Assembly (NCBI GenBank): GCA_029215795.1 | Contig: JARDYH010000002.1 | Span: 14,191,001 to 14,255,000 of the forward strand | From: Anniella stebbinsi | Lineage: Eukaryota; Chordata; Lepidosauria; Squamata; Anniellidae | Length of the DNA: 64,000 nucleotides | Direction of reading: 5' to 3' | Shown here: positions 10,961 to 21,099 of the stretch, piece after piece | Layout: each line of letters begins with the position of its first letter | Numbering within the stretch: the stretch's first letter is position 1 | Notes under the pieces: generated by a model | What the model was told of the DNA's origin: nothing | The model's database searches: none | What the model saw: the letters and a program-made list of their open reading frames with translations, nothing else | Translations under genes and position numbers: made by a program

Positions 10961-11603
10961 TGAATAATTTTATTCCTTTTGCATTTTTATGATTTTGTCT
11001 GTTTGTTTATGGTTCAGTGCCTTTTTTATTTTTGGAAAGAGGGGCTTATGCATTTTGTAAATGAAATAAATCAAGAGGTTTGACACAGTTGTGCCAAAAC
11101 AACTCCTAAGCTTGCAGGTTGTGGTACTCCAACATCTCCTAAGTGTGCAGGAAAGGCTATGGAGTAGTGGGCTTTTTTAAATACAAAGGCTGCTAAGAGT
11201 TTTACAGAGGACTAATCCTGCCGACCCCAAATCCTTTTACTCAGCATCTGATAGAGCGTTGCAATTACCTCATTCTCTGCCTCCAGTTTGAAAGGCATAG
11301 GGAAAGTCAGAGATGCTGTACAGCCTCCACGTAACACAGTCTCTGATGGGAAAATTACAGGAAGGTGACAAAGGGTACTGACAGCAGGTGTTGTGTACAA
11401 ATGGGACAGCTGCGCCATCGTAGGACCCTTCTATAACTAGTCACTTGTGGTCCGTCTTTGGTCTGCCTGTCGAGGCCTCTAGACACTCGCTGGGACTGGA
11501 AAAAAAATCAGATCCTTGGATTTAACTATAATGAGCAACAACGAGCTGAGAATATTTCATGTGAATGAAATGAAGCAATGGCGGACATTTCGTTTTGCTG
11601 TCA
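10961..11603. other. Unassigned sequence
   Basis: No recognised repeat or gene. Confidence 0.3.
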
Positions 11604-12350
11604 TAGGCATGTGGACGGGGTGTGCCCAGGCACACCCTGATATCTTGAGGGGCCTCCGCTTCCATCCCACCCCGCTTCCCTCGGCAATGGCTAGGGGGCA
11701 GACGCAGCGCCTTCTGCTCCCATCCCAGCCGGCGGGCCAACTTTTCCTTAGCGGGAAAAGAGGCAGCTACCCTTTAAAACCCAGCCCCTCTGTTCCCTCC
11801 CTCGCTCCTCTCCTTCGTTCACACATCCAAGAAAGGCACAGCAGCCAGCCTCTCGAAGCATGCGCCACCACCATGCCTTATCTCACCTCCAGACCCTGCC
11901 TGCCTACTGCCAGGCAACTTACTTTTCCACTGCTGGACAGGCAAGCAGTGAGAACGTAAGTTGCCTGGCAGCGCAAGCAGGGTCGGGACTCGGGAGGCAA
12001 GATAAGGCGTGGTGGTGGCACATGCTTTGAGAGGCTGCTGCGCCTTTCTTGGACACGTGAGCGAGGAAGGAAGTTGAGGCAGCTGTGGAGAGGGGATCGT
12101 GAGAAGGGGCGCAGAGGGGAGGGGGCATTTCTGGAGGCCCTGGATGGAGAACGCTCTTTCTTGCCACCGCTCCCCCCTTCTCTTCCTCTGCTCCAAACCC
12201 ACCCAATCAGGGCCATTAGTGTTGACGGGGAGGGAAGGAATTACATGCTTTTCCACCCTCACTGCTCCAATCGGAGTGGGGAGCCTGGGGGGTGGGAAAG
12301 GCCTCAATTCCCTTGGTGCACCTCCTCATGAAATGTGCTGCACACACCTA
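11604..12350. mobile_element. GC-rich foldback element (747 bp)
   Basis: Large inverted repeat. CCAAGAAAGGCACAGCAGCC near 11827 pairs with GGCTGCTGCGCCTTTCTTGG near 12034, and ACTTACTTTTCCACTGCTGG pairs loosely with the AGTGAGAACGTAAGTTGCC side. Outer ends are TAGGCATGTG and CACACACCTA. The several long frames on both strands are products of the palindrome. No exact flanking duplication was found. Confidence 0.7.
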
Positions 12351-12885
12351 TGTCTGCTGTACCAAGAGCCCTGTGCCTTCTCCCATGTAAGCTGTTCTTC
12401 ACCAGAAACAATAAGCATGGTGTGATATCTGTATATTTTCCCGAACAGGTCAAGTTGCACAAGGGTCATGGGGGAGGGGATTTCGATTAGGATTGTCGCA
12501 AGTGTCCAGTTGGGTCCCCGAGGGCAGCACACACACATTTCCCTCACACTGCTAATGGCAGCTGCCATTAGTGTGGGCAAAGGAATTGCACACTTTCCAG
12601 AGGCTCCAACATGTGTATGCGGGCAGGCACTGAGCGCTTTCAGGGCTTGCGAGTGCTCAGCGGGGGTTTGAGAGGCCTGGTTCACGGCCAACAGTGGTGG
12701 GGCGAGTATTCCTCGAGTTCGTTCACCCCAGATCAGGAACTGGAAAATAGCATGGAGATTCGTAGGTCTTCTTGCCTATTTTTACCTATCTACCACTGAA
12801 CTCCAGTACAGCATTTTAATCTTCTCCATGAGGCAACCATTCACATAAGAATCAATTCTGTTCCTATCTCCATCAACCAATGGGC
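12351..12885. other. Unassigned sequence with a hairpin
   Basis: A hairpin (CACACTGCTAATGGCAGC / GCTGCCATTAGTGTG) lies around 12544-12576. Related ACTAATGGTGGCCACCATT text appears near 20080, hinting at another dispersed repeat. No gene recognised. Confidence 0.35.
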
Positions 12886-13055
12886 CTATTCAGACAACAC
12901 GCTTAGCCATGGTTAGGCTGCCAACTCTTTTGCAGCAAATGGTTAGTGAGCATGTTTAAGCCATGGTTATATAGCCACCATGGCTAGGAATGGTTCACAC
13001 GACACACTAAATCATGGTTCACACAACATTATGTGGCTTAATGTGTCTTCGGAAC
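12886..13055. mobile_element. Palindromic MITE (family L), partial
   Basis: Begins GGGCCTATTCAGACAACACG and contains ACCATGGTTAGGCTGC and TAGCCACCATGGCTAGG, the same phrases as the larger copy at 43181-43586. The right terminus is decayed. Confidence 0.65.
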
Positions 13056-13067
13056 ATGGTCAATGAG

Positions 13068-13178
13068 GGACAAGTTGTAGCCCTCCAGATGTTGTTGGAC
13101 TGCAAGTCCCATCATCTGTCTGGCTATGCTGGATAGGCCTGATGCAGTCCAGCAACATCTGGAGGACCACCCCTACCT
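13068..13178. mobile_element. Palindromic MITE (family M)
   Basis: CCTCCAGATGTTGTTGGACT on the left pairs with AGTCCAGCAACATCTGGAGG on the right, a near-perfect hairpin of about 110 bp. Same family as 43055 and 58617. Confidence 0.75.
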
Positions 13179-13469
13179 TATACCCACTTCTTCATCAGTG
13201 TAGAGTCATCCTGGTTCAGTTCCTTGGCCATGCCTAAAGTTGGGAAGTAACCTTTGCATATTGATAGGGTTTCTCCACTTCTTTTCAGGCTGCTGCTATC
13301 CCATATAGATTGTGATGTTGTGTTGGTATAAGTCATTGGGACAAGAACTGTAACATTTTGATTGCCTAAACAAGCCCAGAGTTTTTCATCCTAAGGTCTA
13401 AAAAGGTGACCATCCACCTGTCAATGACATCAATAGTATTATTTATCCACCCATTTCCCCCCTTCTCGC

Positions 13470-13770
13470 ATAAATATTTTGACACGGTAGTACTCCGTCG
13501 CTAGGGTTTGGAGGAATAGTGCAATGGGGCTGTCTATAACTCAGAATGACAGCAGCTTTTCCAAGCCTTCGGGAAGTTCCCCGCGGGAGTTGTTTACATT
13601 TTTTAATTGCTTACTAATGTAAAAGTATTATTGCCGGTCTACAATAAATCCTGACAATTTGGCCCCACAAGGGGTTCTGAGATGCACAAGATGGCTGTAA
13701 TTAAGTGGTACTAATAGATTTGCAATTAATATAATGGGAGCTTTTTACAAGGTTAAAAATGGCATCTCCT
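13470..13770. other. Candidate conserved non-coding element
   Basis: Repeat-free, with TTTTTAATTGCTTACTAATG, CTGTAATTAAGTGG and TTGCAATTAATATAATGGG in a compact block, plus a CCGCGGG patch. Several homeodomain-type ATTA cores in 300 bp suggest a regulatory element; this is inference from composition only. Confidence 0.35.
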
Positions 13771-13904
13771 GCTCCACTCCACTGACAAGCAAGGAAGAGG
13801 GGGATGCATTATGTGGAGTTTCACTGAAATTTAAAAATAAAAATCTGAATTCAGTGGCTGGATCCCGTTATCTGCTACCTTAGGTATATCTGCCATATCT
13901 CTAC

Positions 13905-14075
13905 ATCTTGCAGCAGTGCATTCCATAACTTTATTAAGCACAATATGAAGAAGAACCTCTCTCTCTCTCTCTCTCTCTCTTGCCCTCAATCTCCTGCTAA
14001 TCAAATCCAGTTGATGAGTCCAAATTCTAGGGTGGTGAGACAGGGAAAAATATTTTTTCTCTTTCCACTTTTGCC
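13905..14075 (-). mobile_element. Decayed CR1-like LINE fragment with CT repeat
   Basis: On the minus strand the order of phrases (a GTGGTGAGA/AGAGGGAGAAA-like tract, then GAAGAAG and GTGCATTCCATAA) resembles the CR1 ORF2 segment at 53808-54140. A (CT)n microsatellite at about 13960-13980 has grown in the middle. Confidence 0.45.
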
Positions 14076-14329
14076 ACACTGTGCATAATTGTATAATCTG
14101 CTTTTCATGTCTGTTTATCCATTCATGTGTTGGACTATGCTGAAATACTAAGGGTGCAATGCTATGCATATTTAGAAAGAAGTCCTATAACTCCTAGCAT
14201 TTCCTATCCAGCTGTGTTGGCTGGGGACTTTTGGGAGATATAGGACTTTTTCTCTAGAAACCTACTTACTTGGAAGTGGTATTGAAATCACAAGACCTGC
14301 TACACAGAGAGAGGTAAGAGGGTGAAGGC

Positions 14330-15892
14330 TAGGGGTGTGCACGGACCCCCCGGATCGGATCGGGACCCGGATCGGGACCTCCAATTTTGTCCCGGACCGG
14401 TTCGGACAAAATCGGAGGCCCCCCGGACCGGATCGAGTCCGATCCCAACCCAAAAATCGTAAATTTTTGGATCGGCCGCTATTTTTTTCCCCATAGACTT
14501 GCATTGCAATGCAAGTCTATGAGGAAAAAATGGCGGCGGGTGGCTGAGGGGGGGCCTAACTCCCTCCCCCCCGGGGCCGTCCGCTGTGGACGGCCCCGGC
14601 AGGTAAGCCCCCTCCCCCGCGCTCCCTACCCCCCCTGGGGCCGCCCGCTTCCATCCGCTGGCGCCCGCGGGCGCCAGCGGATAGAAGCGGACGGCTCCGG
14701 GGGGGGGTAAGCCCCCTTCCCCGCCACTGCTTACCTTCTCGGCCCGTCCGCTCCCGTCCGGCGCCGGCGGCTACTACCAGCGGGCTCCGCGGCCTACTCT
14801 CGAGTAGCGCGCCGGGTGATGACATCACCCGGCGCGCCACCCTGCAGTAGGCCGCGGAGCCTACTGGTAGTAGTAGGCGCCGGCGCCGGGACGGGAGCCA
14901 CCGGGACGGGAAGGTAAGGGCCCCCCTCCCCCCTCCGCGCGCCCCCTCCTCCCCTCCACGCACCCCCTGCTTACCTTCCCGGCCCGGCGGCTCCCGTCCG
15001 GCGCCGGCGCCTACTACTACCAGCAGGCTCCGCGGCCTGCTCTAGAGTAGCGCGCCGGTGATGACATCACCTGGCGCGCCACCCTAGAGCAGGCCGCGGA
15101 GCCTGCTGGTAGTAGTAGGCGCCGGCGCCGGGACGGGAGCCGCCGGGACGGGAAGGTAAGGGCCCCCCTCCCCCCTCCGCGCACCCCCTCCTCCCCTCCA
15201 CACACCCCCTGCTTACCTTCCCGGCCCGGCGGCTCCCGTCCGGCGCCGGCGCCTACTACTACCAGCAGGCTCCGCGGCCTGCTCTAGAGTAGCGCGCCGG
15301 GTGATGACGTCACCCGGCGCGCCACCCTAGAGCAGGCCGCGGAGCCTGCTGGTAGTAGTAGGCGCCGGCGCCGGGACGGGAGCCGCCGGGACGGGAAGGT
15401 AAGGGCCCCCCTCCCCCCTCTGTGCGCCCCCTCCTCCCCTCCACGCACCCCCTGCTTACCTTCTCGGCCCGTCCGCTCCCGTCCGGGGCCGGCGGCTACC
15501 ACCAGCAGGCTCCGCAGCCTGCTCTAGAGTAGCGCGCCGGGTGATGACATCACCCGGCGCGCCACCCTAGAGCAGGCCGCGGAGCCCGCTGGTAGTAGCT
15601 GCTAGTGCCGGACAGGAGCGGACGGGCCAAGAAGGTAAGCGCCCCCCTCCTCCCCCCCCGCTGTCCACTTTCATCGGTGGGCGCCCGCTGGCGCCCGCCA
15701 ATGGAAGCGGCGGTGGGCGCCAGTGGGCGCCCGCCGATCCGCCGATCCGCCGAACCGGTTCGGAGCCTTTTCGGACCGGTTCGGATTGGATCGGCCGATC
15801 CAGCTGCGGGATCGGAAATCGGATAATTTAGCTGATTTCCCACTGGACCGGACTCGGATCGTGGATCGGGTCCGATCCAGTGCACATCCCTA
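14330..15892. mobile_element. Giant family A foldback element with four palindromes, exact 8-bp TSD
   Basis: GTGAAGGC is repeated exactly at 14322-14329 and 15893-15900. The ends TAGGGGTGTGCAC and GTGCACATCCCTA are inverted. Outer arms are GATCGG-rich. A 30-bp perfect palindrome lies at 14492-14521 (centre TTGCATTGCAATGCAA). The middle holds four tandem ~240-bp units, each a ~190-bp palindrome bounded by CTTACCTT and AAGGTAAG. The element is extremely GC-rich with CpG throughout. It encodes nothing recognisable; frames on either strand are repeat-derived. Confidence 0.92.
14730..15639. repeat. Array of four ~190-bp palindromic units (period 240-243 bp)
   Basis: Units lie at 14730-14918, 14970-15160, 15212-15403 and 15455-15639. 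Each starts CTTACCTT and ends AAGGTAAG, with GGCGCCGG near both shoulders and a GCGCGCCGGGTGATG core followed by its inverse. The core of unit 3 is the perfect octamer TGACGTCA (15305-15312); other units have TGACATCA. Each unit could extrude as a long hairpin. The array is inside the element at 14330-15892, and a sister array of four lies at 55236-56139. Confidence 0.92.
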
Positions 15893-16590
15893 GTGAAGGC
15901 TGCTCTCATAAACCTGCCTACTTGGAAGCAATCCACATTAAAATCACAAAGCATGCTGTACAGGCACAGGAAGAAAGGAAGACTAAAAGAGATCCATTAT
16001 GGCTTCAAACGCAGTAAGCACACTACATAGTTGGATGCATTGAAATCCATGTGACTTCCTTCAGAGTAAACATGGTTAGTACTGGGCTTAAGGGTTGCAA
16101 TGGAGCTATACCCATATGAATGCTGGTCTCAATCTCCAGAGAGAAAAAGAATTCAGTGTAAATGTTAGTTGCTGGATTGGTCATTATGTATGCTGATTGG
16201 GTATGAATGTATATTTAGATGCACATGTTCAACATGATGTGTATCATCTGGAGATGAGGCATCCAACACAATCTCCATTCCTGCTTCAGGGGATTTGCTT
16301 CCCCATCCATCTTGCAAAATGGATGAAGATGTGTACCACGATTCACTGACTCAAGCCACTAATCAGTGTTGACCCCTCATCATCTGTAGCTATAGACAGA
16401 TTGGGGAGCAATAATCATAGGTGGAAGAAGCAGTGCTCTCCCTGAGCACCAACCTGCATCTCTCTCCAGACCACTTAATGGTCCTCTCTGACCTTGCCTA
16501 GCTAGAAGTACTTTCAAATCACGTGTAGGCCTTTGCAGGCAACCACTAGCTTGGCCTTGCCTGGAAGAACACAGGAAAATGGACTGGCAG
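15893..16590. other. Unassigned sequence with traces of a dispersed repeat
   Basis: Text near 15905-16110 (CTACTTGGAAG, TGAAATCCATGTGACTTC, AGTAAACATGGTTAGTAC) resembles a common amniote MITE with AATGGGACTTACTTC-type phrases. Similar text precedes the element at 14160-14290, suggesting that the giant element inserted into or next to such a repeat. Confidence 0.4.
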
Positions 16591-16591
16591 G

Positions 16592-16705
16592 AGTTCTCCA
16601 GGATTTCAGACATGAGCCTTTGCCAGTTTAACTGGAGATGCCAGGGATTGAACCTGGGACCTTCTGAGTGCAAAGCAGACGCTCTATAAACCCTCCTCTC
16701 CTCCT
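16592..16705 (-). mobile_element. tRNA-type SINE, minus strand
   Basis: GCCAGGGATTGAACCTGGGA is the complement of the B-box region (GGTTCAATCCC), followed by ACCTTCTGAGTGCAAAGCAG, the complement of the CTTTGCA-CAGAAGGT A-box side seen in the SINE at 46258. Confidence 0.75.
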
Positions 16706-16811
16706 GCTGCATTGGCCCCACTAGTCCATTACCTTCCATTTCCACCATCTTGCGCCCAGCTTGCTCAGCAGGTGATTTCAGCTTTGATCCCAGACAGCAA
16801 ATAAACTAGTT

Positions 16812-16925
16812 TAATAATAATAACAATAATAATAATAATATATTTATTTATTACTCGCCTCTCCCAACGGATCGAGGCGGGGAACAGCATTAAACACAAA
16901 ATACAAAAATACACTGACACACTAG
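16812..16925 (-). mobile_element. LINE 3' end, minus strand
   Basis: An (AAT)n run and TTTATTTATTACTCGCCTC, then CCAACGGATCGAGGCGGGGA. This is the same 3' UTR as the plus-strand copy at 20850-20950 and the tail at 48302-48430. Only the terminal ~110 bp remain. Confidence 0.7.
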
Positions 16926-17104
16926 CCCAGGGGTCCCCAACCTTTCAGGACTCATGGGCACATTTGGGAATTTGAGTAACTTCTGTGGACACCACCAGAA
17001 AATGCCTAATCAGTGGATTGCTACGTTGGCATTGTGCCTATGGATCTTAGGCTGGTATCTTATTCAGCAAAAGAATTTGATTCGTGTCTATTGGACACCA
17101 CAAT

Positions 17105-17658
17105 GGCTGAATTCGGACAACATGATAGTCAATGGTGGGGTAATAATCAACTTTACAGTTGTTCTTCTAGGGGGTACTCCCTAGGCTGACTATATGAAAA
17201 GGAGAACAGGGCTCATGTAACTTTAACAGTTGTAGAGAAAAGGGAATTTCAGCCAGTGTCATTTGTATACAATTCGTTCCTGGTGAAATTCCCTCTTCAT
17301 CACAACAGTTAAAGGTGCAGGCACTATACTAGAGTGACCATATACAAAAGAAGGCAGGGCCCCTGCAACTTTAACTGGTGTAATGAAGAAGGAATTTCAC
17401 CAGGAACTAACTGCATACAAATGACACTGGCTGAAATTCCCTTTTCTCTACAACTGTTAAAGTTACATGAGCCCTGTCCTCCTTTTCATATGGTCAGCCT
17501 AGTACTCCCCACACAACATGGTAATAAATAATCAACTGTGGTGTGGATTAGGATCAGCACTGAGTTGACTATGGCAGCATTCGGACGACATGATAGTAAA
17601 TACAACTGACGATTGTTTCCCCACCCCCAGTTGCTTATTGTGTCGTCCGAATTCAGCC
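17105..17658. mobile_element. Family H DNA transposon with 3-bp AAT duplication
   Basis: Terminal inverted repeats are GGCTGAATTCGGACAACA and TGTCGTCCGAATTCAGCC. AAT flanks both sides (17102-17104 and 17659-17661), as it does around the second copy at 33684-35476. The L1 frame resumes correctly after removal, supporting a 3-bp duplication. A family F element is inserted inside. A 3-bp duplication fits PIF/Harbinger-type elements, but the superfamily is inferred. Confidence 0.8.
17182..17501. mobile_element. Family F hAT-like MITE (320 bp), exact 8-bp TSD
   Basis: GTACTCCC is repeated exactly at 17174-17181 and 17502-17509. Ends are TAGGCTGAC and GTCAGCCTA. The internal layout is as in the other 320-bp copies, with a second start (GAGTGACCATATACAAAAG) near the middle. 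The innermost layer of a four-level nest. Confidence 0.92.
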
Positions 17659-18144
17659 AATGTCTCTTTAAAAAGGGATTGTCTAATTTGGGTGCTTGCA
17701 GTGCAATATAGCTAATGCTTCTTTTAAACATATGGTTTTGCAATGTCCAGGAGTTGCTTCTTTTGTAGGGGAGGTACAGGGATACATCTTTAATATTCAT
17801 TGATGTACACACTCTTTTAAATTATTTACCTGTTTCATGGAAATTAACACATGGTCAATGTAAATGGATTCTCTACATGCTTTTGAGAGCTAAAAGATTG
17901 ATATTACAACATTGGAAGGATAAACATTCCCCTCCTAAAATGCAAATGTTTTCAATATTTGATCGGGTGGAATATAGTCACCATCTTCAAATGGATACTG
18001 CTTTGAATATTTGGTCCACTTATGTTGAAGCCTCTCTATAATTGCTACAATGTTGTATGGATTTGATTCAAATCTAGGTATATTAAATAACAGAATAATA
18101 GTAAAAAATTTGGGTGCCCGTGGGCACCATGTTAGCGATCCCCT

Positions 18145-19635
18145 TCATGGGCACCATTGGAGGTGGCCATTGCCGCCATGTTGGGAACTCCACACTAACT
18201 CTGTGCAGATGGTTTTCCATGCATGGAGATTCCGCCACAGACTCCGCCACTCCCATGTGGTCAACGTCCCTGTATTAACTGTACTGTATGTCTAATCACC
18301 TATGCATGTAGACAGGAATTTCATGTTCTGTAGACCTCATTGTTTTCTGGGATACAATTCAGGCAATTCCTACTTACACCACTAGGATAAGTCTACGTCT
18401 GCAGGCTACTATGCACTTTTTCTGACCAAGGCATGGAGACTGTATATGTGGAATGGGCAAAGGCTGCAACTGTGATCTCAAGCTCTCTCCCCTCATATGT
18501 ACACCATAGAGCACTATGGAGAGTTAATGTTATGGATCTCATGTCTAAATGAACACATCTAAGGTTGGGCTGTTCACCTTTGTCTCTCTTAATCTTTCAA
18601 GGGGACAGTCCCCACCCCCATTGCAATTCGTAACTGGCTGTTGACAGCAATTTGTTAAATCCACTGGCATTGTGCTTGCGGCTTCTTCAGAGGTATTTCC
18701 CACTTCTGTTACTTTTTTTGCAACACGCAAACCCAAATTGCCTGTGGCTTCCGGTATATTTGACAGCCCAGCATCTAATGTTTTGACCATTGAATAGAGC
18801 AGCAAGAAAATAAATCCCTTCCTTTAGCAGTTGAGGAGGGAGGAGACATAAAAGAAGAGATCTGGCTCCCACTTACATGTTAAGTAAGCTGCTCTGATCA
18901 TAACTCTGCCGAGTCAAGATTTCCAGCTGTTTAACACTATCTCCCAGACCTAAACAAGCAGTAGATTTCCCCTCTTAGCTTGGCTTAAAACACACACACA
19001 CACACACCAGTATGAAAGAAATGAATCGAGATTCCTTTGGGAAGGGAAGACATTGAAAAGACATTTTGCTTTCTGTTGAAGGACTTCAAATCTTCTTGAC
19101 CCAGGGCTGCTTGTGGTGTGTAGTGATTCCTCGGATGCCTCTGCTTTATGCCTGGGCAAGATCCAACGAGTATTCAGAGACCACATGATAAATAATGAGT
19201 GTGATATATTTGGCAGGAAAAATACTATAAAAGCAAGGGACTAGCAATCAAACCTGGCAAGTGATATTCCATGTACTGTGTCCTTTGTTATCTATGAGGC
19301 CTTTGACACAGCTTTCATCGCAATCATTTTTGGCCACAATCCTCTTATCTTGGAGAAGTTCCACTGAGTGAAACAACCTATTCTTAGAAGAAATCTAATA
19401 TTATTGATGAGCTTTCTTAGGTGTGTGTACATTTTTCTTAAAATCTGCCCTTCCACAGAATAAAGATTTTAATTCTAGTGACCAACGGCAGCTTGGAGTG
19501 ATCATTTATCTCATTATACTTTGCAAAATGCTTTGATGTGAATTACATTTGCACACTGGGGGTTCTCTGGCAGATACTTTAATGTGTAATTACAAGTGTA
19601 TGTATGTAGCCTGTTTGAGAGGAAGGACATATAAG
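18145..19635. other. Unassigned sequence with a CA repeat
   Basis: A (CA)n tract lies at about 18989-19008. No LINE, SINE, MITE, exon or RNA gene is recognised in the rest. Confidence 0.3.
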
Positions 19636-19639
19636 AAAT

Positions 19640-20060
19640 TTGTTTCAGTTTGTTATTGATCAAGATTTACCTAATTTGCACTTTCGAGACCGAACACAGA
19701 CTCAGATGCAATCTGTGACAATACATTTCCAAGCCTGCAATGTGGTCCCCTCCGAAATGCATTCAATAGCACACTGTATATTTGAAAAACTTGCATTAAA
19801 AAAATCTTCCTTTGAAAATGGTGCACGAATATACCTTAATCAATGGAAGAAAAATGTACACATTTCAAAGATGAGCAACCCTGAATGTGAACTTGCATGC
19901 ATTTTCACAGAAAACATTTTCACACTTCTGAACTTTAGTGTTGGAGTAAAAACCCTGGCCCACAAGGGCAGTGGATGCCCCCATATCCAGCCTGCATGGA
20001 CCCAGGCGGATCTAGTCAGCACCAGGACAGGCCTGTGCCCCACCATGACTTGTGCCCTTT
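19640..20060. mobile_element. Family G-like AT-rich element, decayed
   Basis: Has the phrases GAATATACCTTAATCAATGG, ATGTACACATTTCAAAGATG and TTGCATGCATTTTCA, also seen at 24480-24720 and 49830-49960. The 147-codon frame over it is a by-product. Ends unclear. Confidence 0.4.
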
Positions 20061-20126
20061 GTCTTTTCTCCCCACTGCACTAATGGTGGCCACCATTCAT
20101 GCAGCAGGGGGAAATGTGCAATTTCC

Positions 20127-20446
20127 TAGGCTGACCATATGAAAAGGAGGACAGGGCTCATGTAACTGTAACAGTTGTAGAGAAGAGGGAATTTAAGCCA
20201 GAGTCATTTGTATGCAATTTGTACCTGGTGGAATTCCCTCTTCATTACAACAGTTAAAGCTGCAGGGGCCCTGCCTTCTTTTGTATATGGTCACTCTAGT
20301 ATAGTGCATGCAACTTTAATTGCTTTGATGAAGAGGTGATTTCACCAGGTACTAATTGCATACAAATGATGCAGGCTGAAATTCCCTTTTCTCTGCAACT
20401 GTTAAAGTTACATGAGTCCTGTCCTCCTTTTCATATGGTCAGCCTA
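20127..20446. mobile_element. Family F hAT-like MITE (320 bp), exact 8-bp TSD
   Basis: CAATTTCC is repeated exactly at 20119-20126 and 20447-20454. Ends are TAGGCTGACCATATG and CATATGGTCAGCCTA. Same internal order as the other copies. Confidence 0.92.
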
Positions 20447-20546
20447 CAATTTCCCCAAGGCTGGAGAAATTGCATCTTTTCTCCCTCCGCTCTAACGCCA
20501 GAGTGGAGGGAGAAAAGGCGCAATTTCTCCAGCCTTGGGGAAATTG
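20447..20546. repeat. Perfect-looking 100-bp hairpin
   Basis: CAATTTCCCCAAGGCTGGAG on the left pairs with CTCCAGCCTTGGGGAAATTG on the right, continuing inward through CTTTTCTCCCTCC/GGAGGGAGAAAAG to a loop near AACGCCAG. The flanking sequence before the F element (GTGCAATTTCC) belongs to the same repeat, so this hairpin is part of an older element split by the F insertion. Confidence 0.8.
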
Positions 20547-20799
20547 CGTTTCTCTCCCTCCACCCCCACCCTGGCGCTCTGGTGGGGGCTTTAAAGGCCC
20601 TTTACTGAATGTGGGAAATGCAATTTTTTTCCTGATCAGGAAAAAAAAAGAAGAGTTGCTTGCATTTGGGAATACGAATAAGACAAACTGAACTCGAATA
20701 CGTACATTTCAAAGATGTGCACGACTGAGGCATACGTTCGGAAAACTATACACTAAAATACATATGAATTTTCATGCGAAAAGAAAAAGAAAGATGAAT

Positions 20800-20955
20800 T
20801 TTAAAGTGTTTATTGGTGTTTTATTGGTATTTTAATGATGTATTGATGTTTTAATCAGTTTTGTATTTTATGTTTGATGCTGTTCCCCGCCTCAATCCAT
20901 TGGGAGAGGCAGGTAATAAATAAATAAATATATTATTATTATTATTATTTTTATT
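20800..20955 (+). mobile_element. LINE 3' end, plus strand
   Basis: TTTTATGTTTGATGCTGTTC, then CCCGCCTCAATCCATTGGGA and GGCAGGTAATAAATAAATAA with a trailing (ATT)n. Same 3' UTR family as the minus-strand copy at 16812-16925. Confidence 0.75.
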
Positions 20956-21099
20956 ATAATTAGAAACCCCAAAGCTCGCAATCTGATGGAGACTTGAGTC
21001 AGTATGCGCTTCGAGATGGAATTTGGGGAACTTTGAAGAGCTTGAATTCTGTTGATTTGCAGAACCCAAGATCCAAAAGCTGTATCGGCCTCTAAAGTA

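Larger units (their letters stand above)
17012..18041 (+). pseudogene. L1-like LINE ORF2 C-terminal remnant, interrupted
   Basis: The last 53 codons before a TAA at 18039-18041 read through from 17880 and include RLILQHWKDKHSPP. This matches the C-terminal L-I--WK----P motif of vertebrate L1 ORF2. Upstream, HMVLQCPG-like text (about 17725) fits the L1 C-terminal cysteine/histidine region with frameshifts, and GWYLIQQKNL (about 17052) fits the WYLTP-type motif. The reading frame is continuous across the element at 17105-17658 if that element and one AAT are removed. Confidence 0.7.
16928..18144. mobile_element. hAT-like element hosting nested insertions
   Basis: The left end is CAGGGGTCCCCAACC and the right end is GGGCACCATGTTAGCGATCCCCT, an inverted pair (TGGGCAC/GTGCCC text on each side). 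Between them lie L1 sequence, the AAT-duplicating element at 17105-17658 and the family F element at 17182-17501. Flanking duplications are not clear. Confidence 0.5.

Noticed and set aside
11516..12307. Several 95-160-codon frames on both strands
   Set aside because: They lie in a large inverted repeat, which gives mirror frames; no domain is recognisable.
14730..15639. CpG-island-like, GC-rich sequence resembling a promoter
   Set aside because: The GC content is explained by the palindromic transposon body, which carries its own target duplication; there is no adjacent gene.
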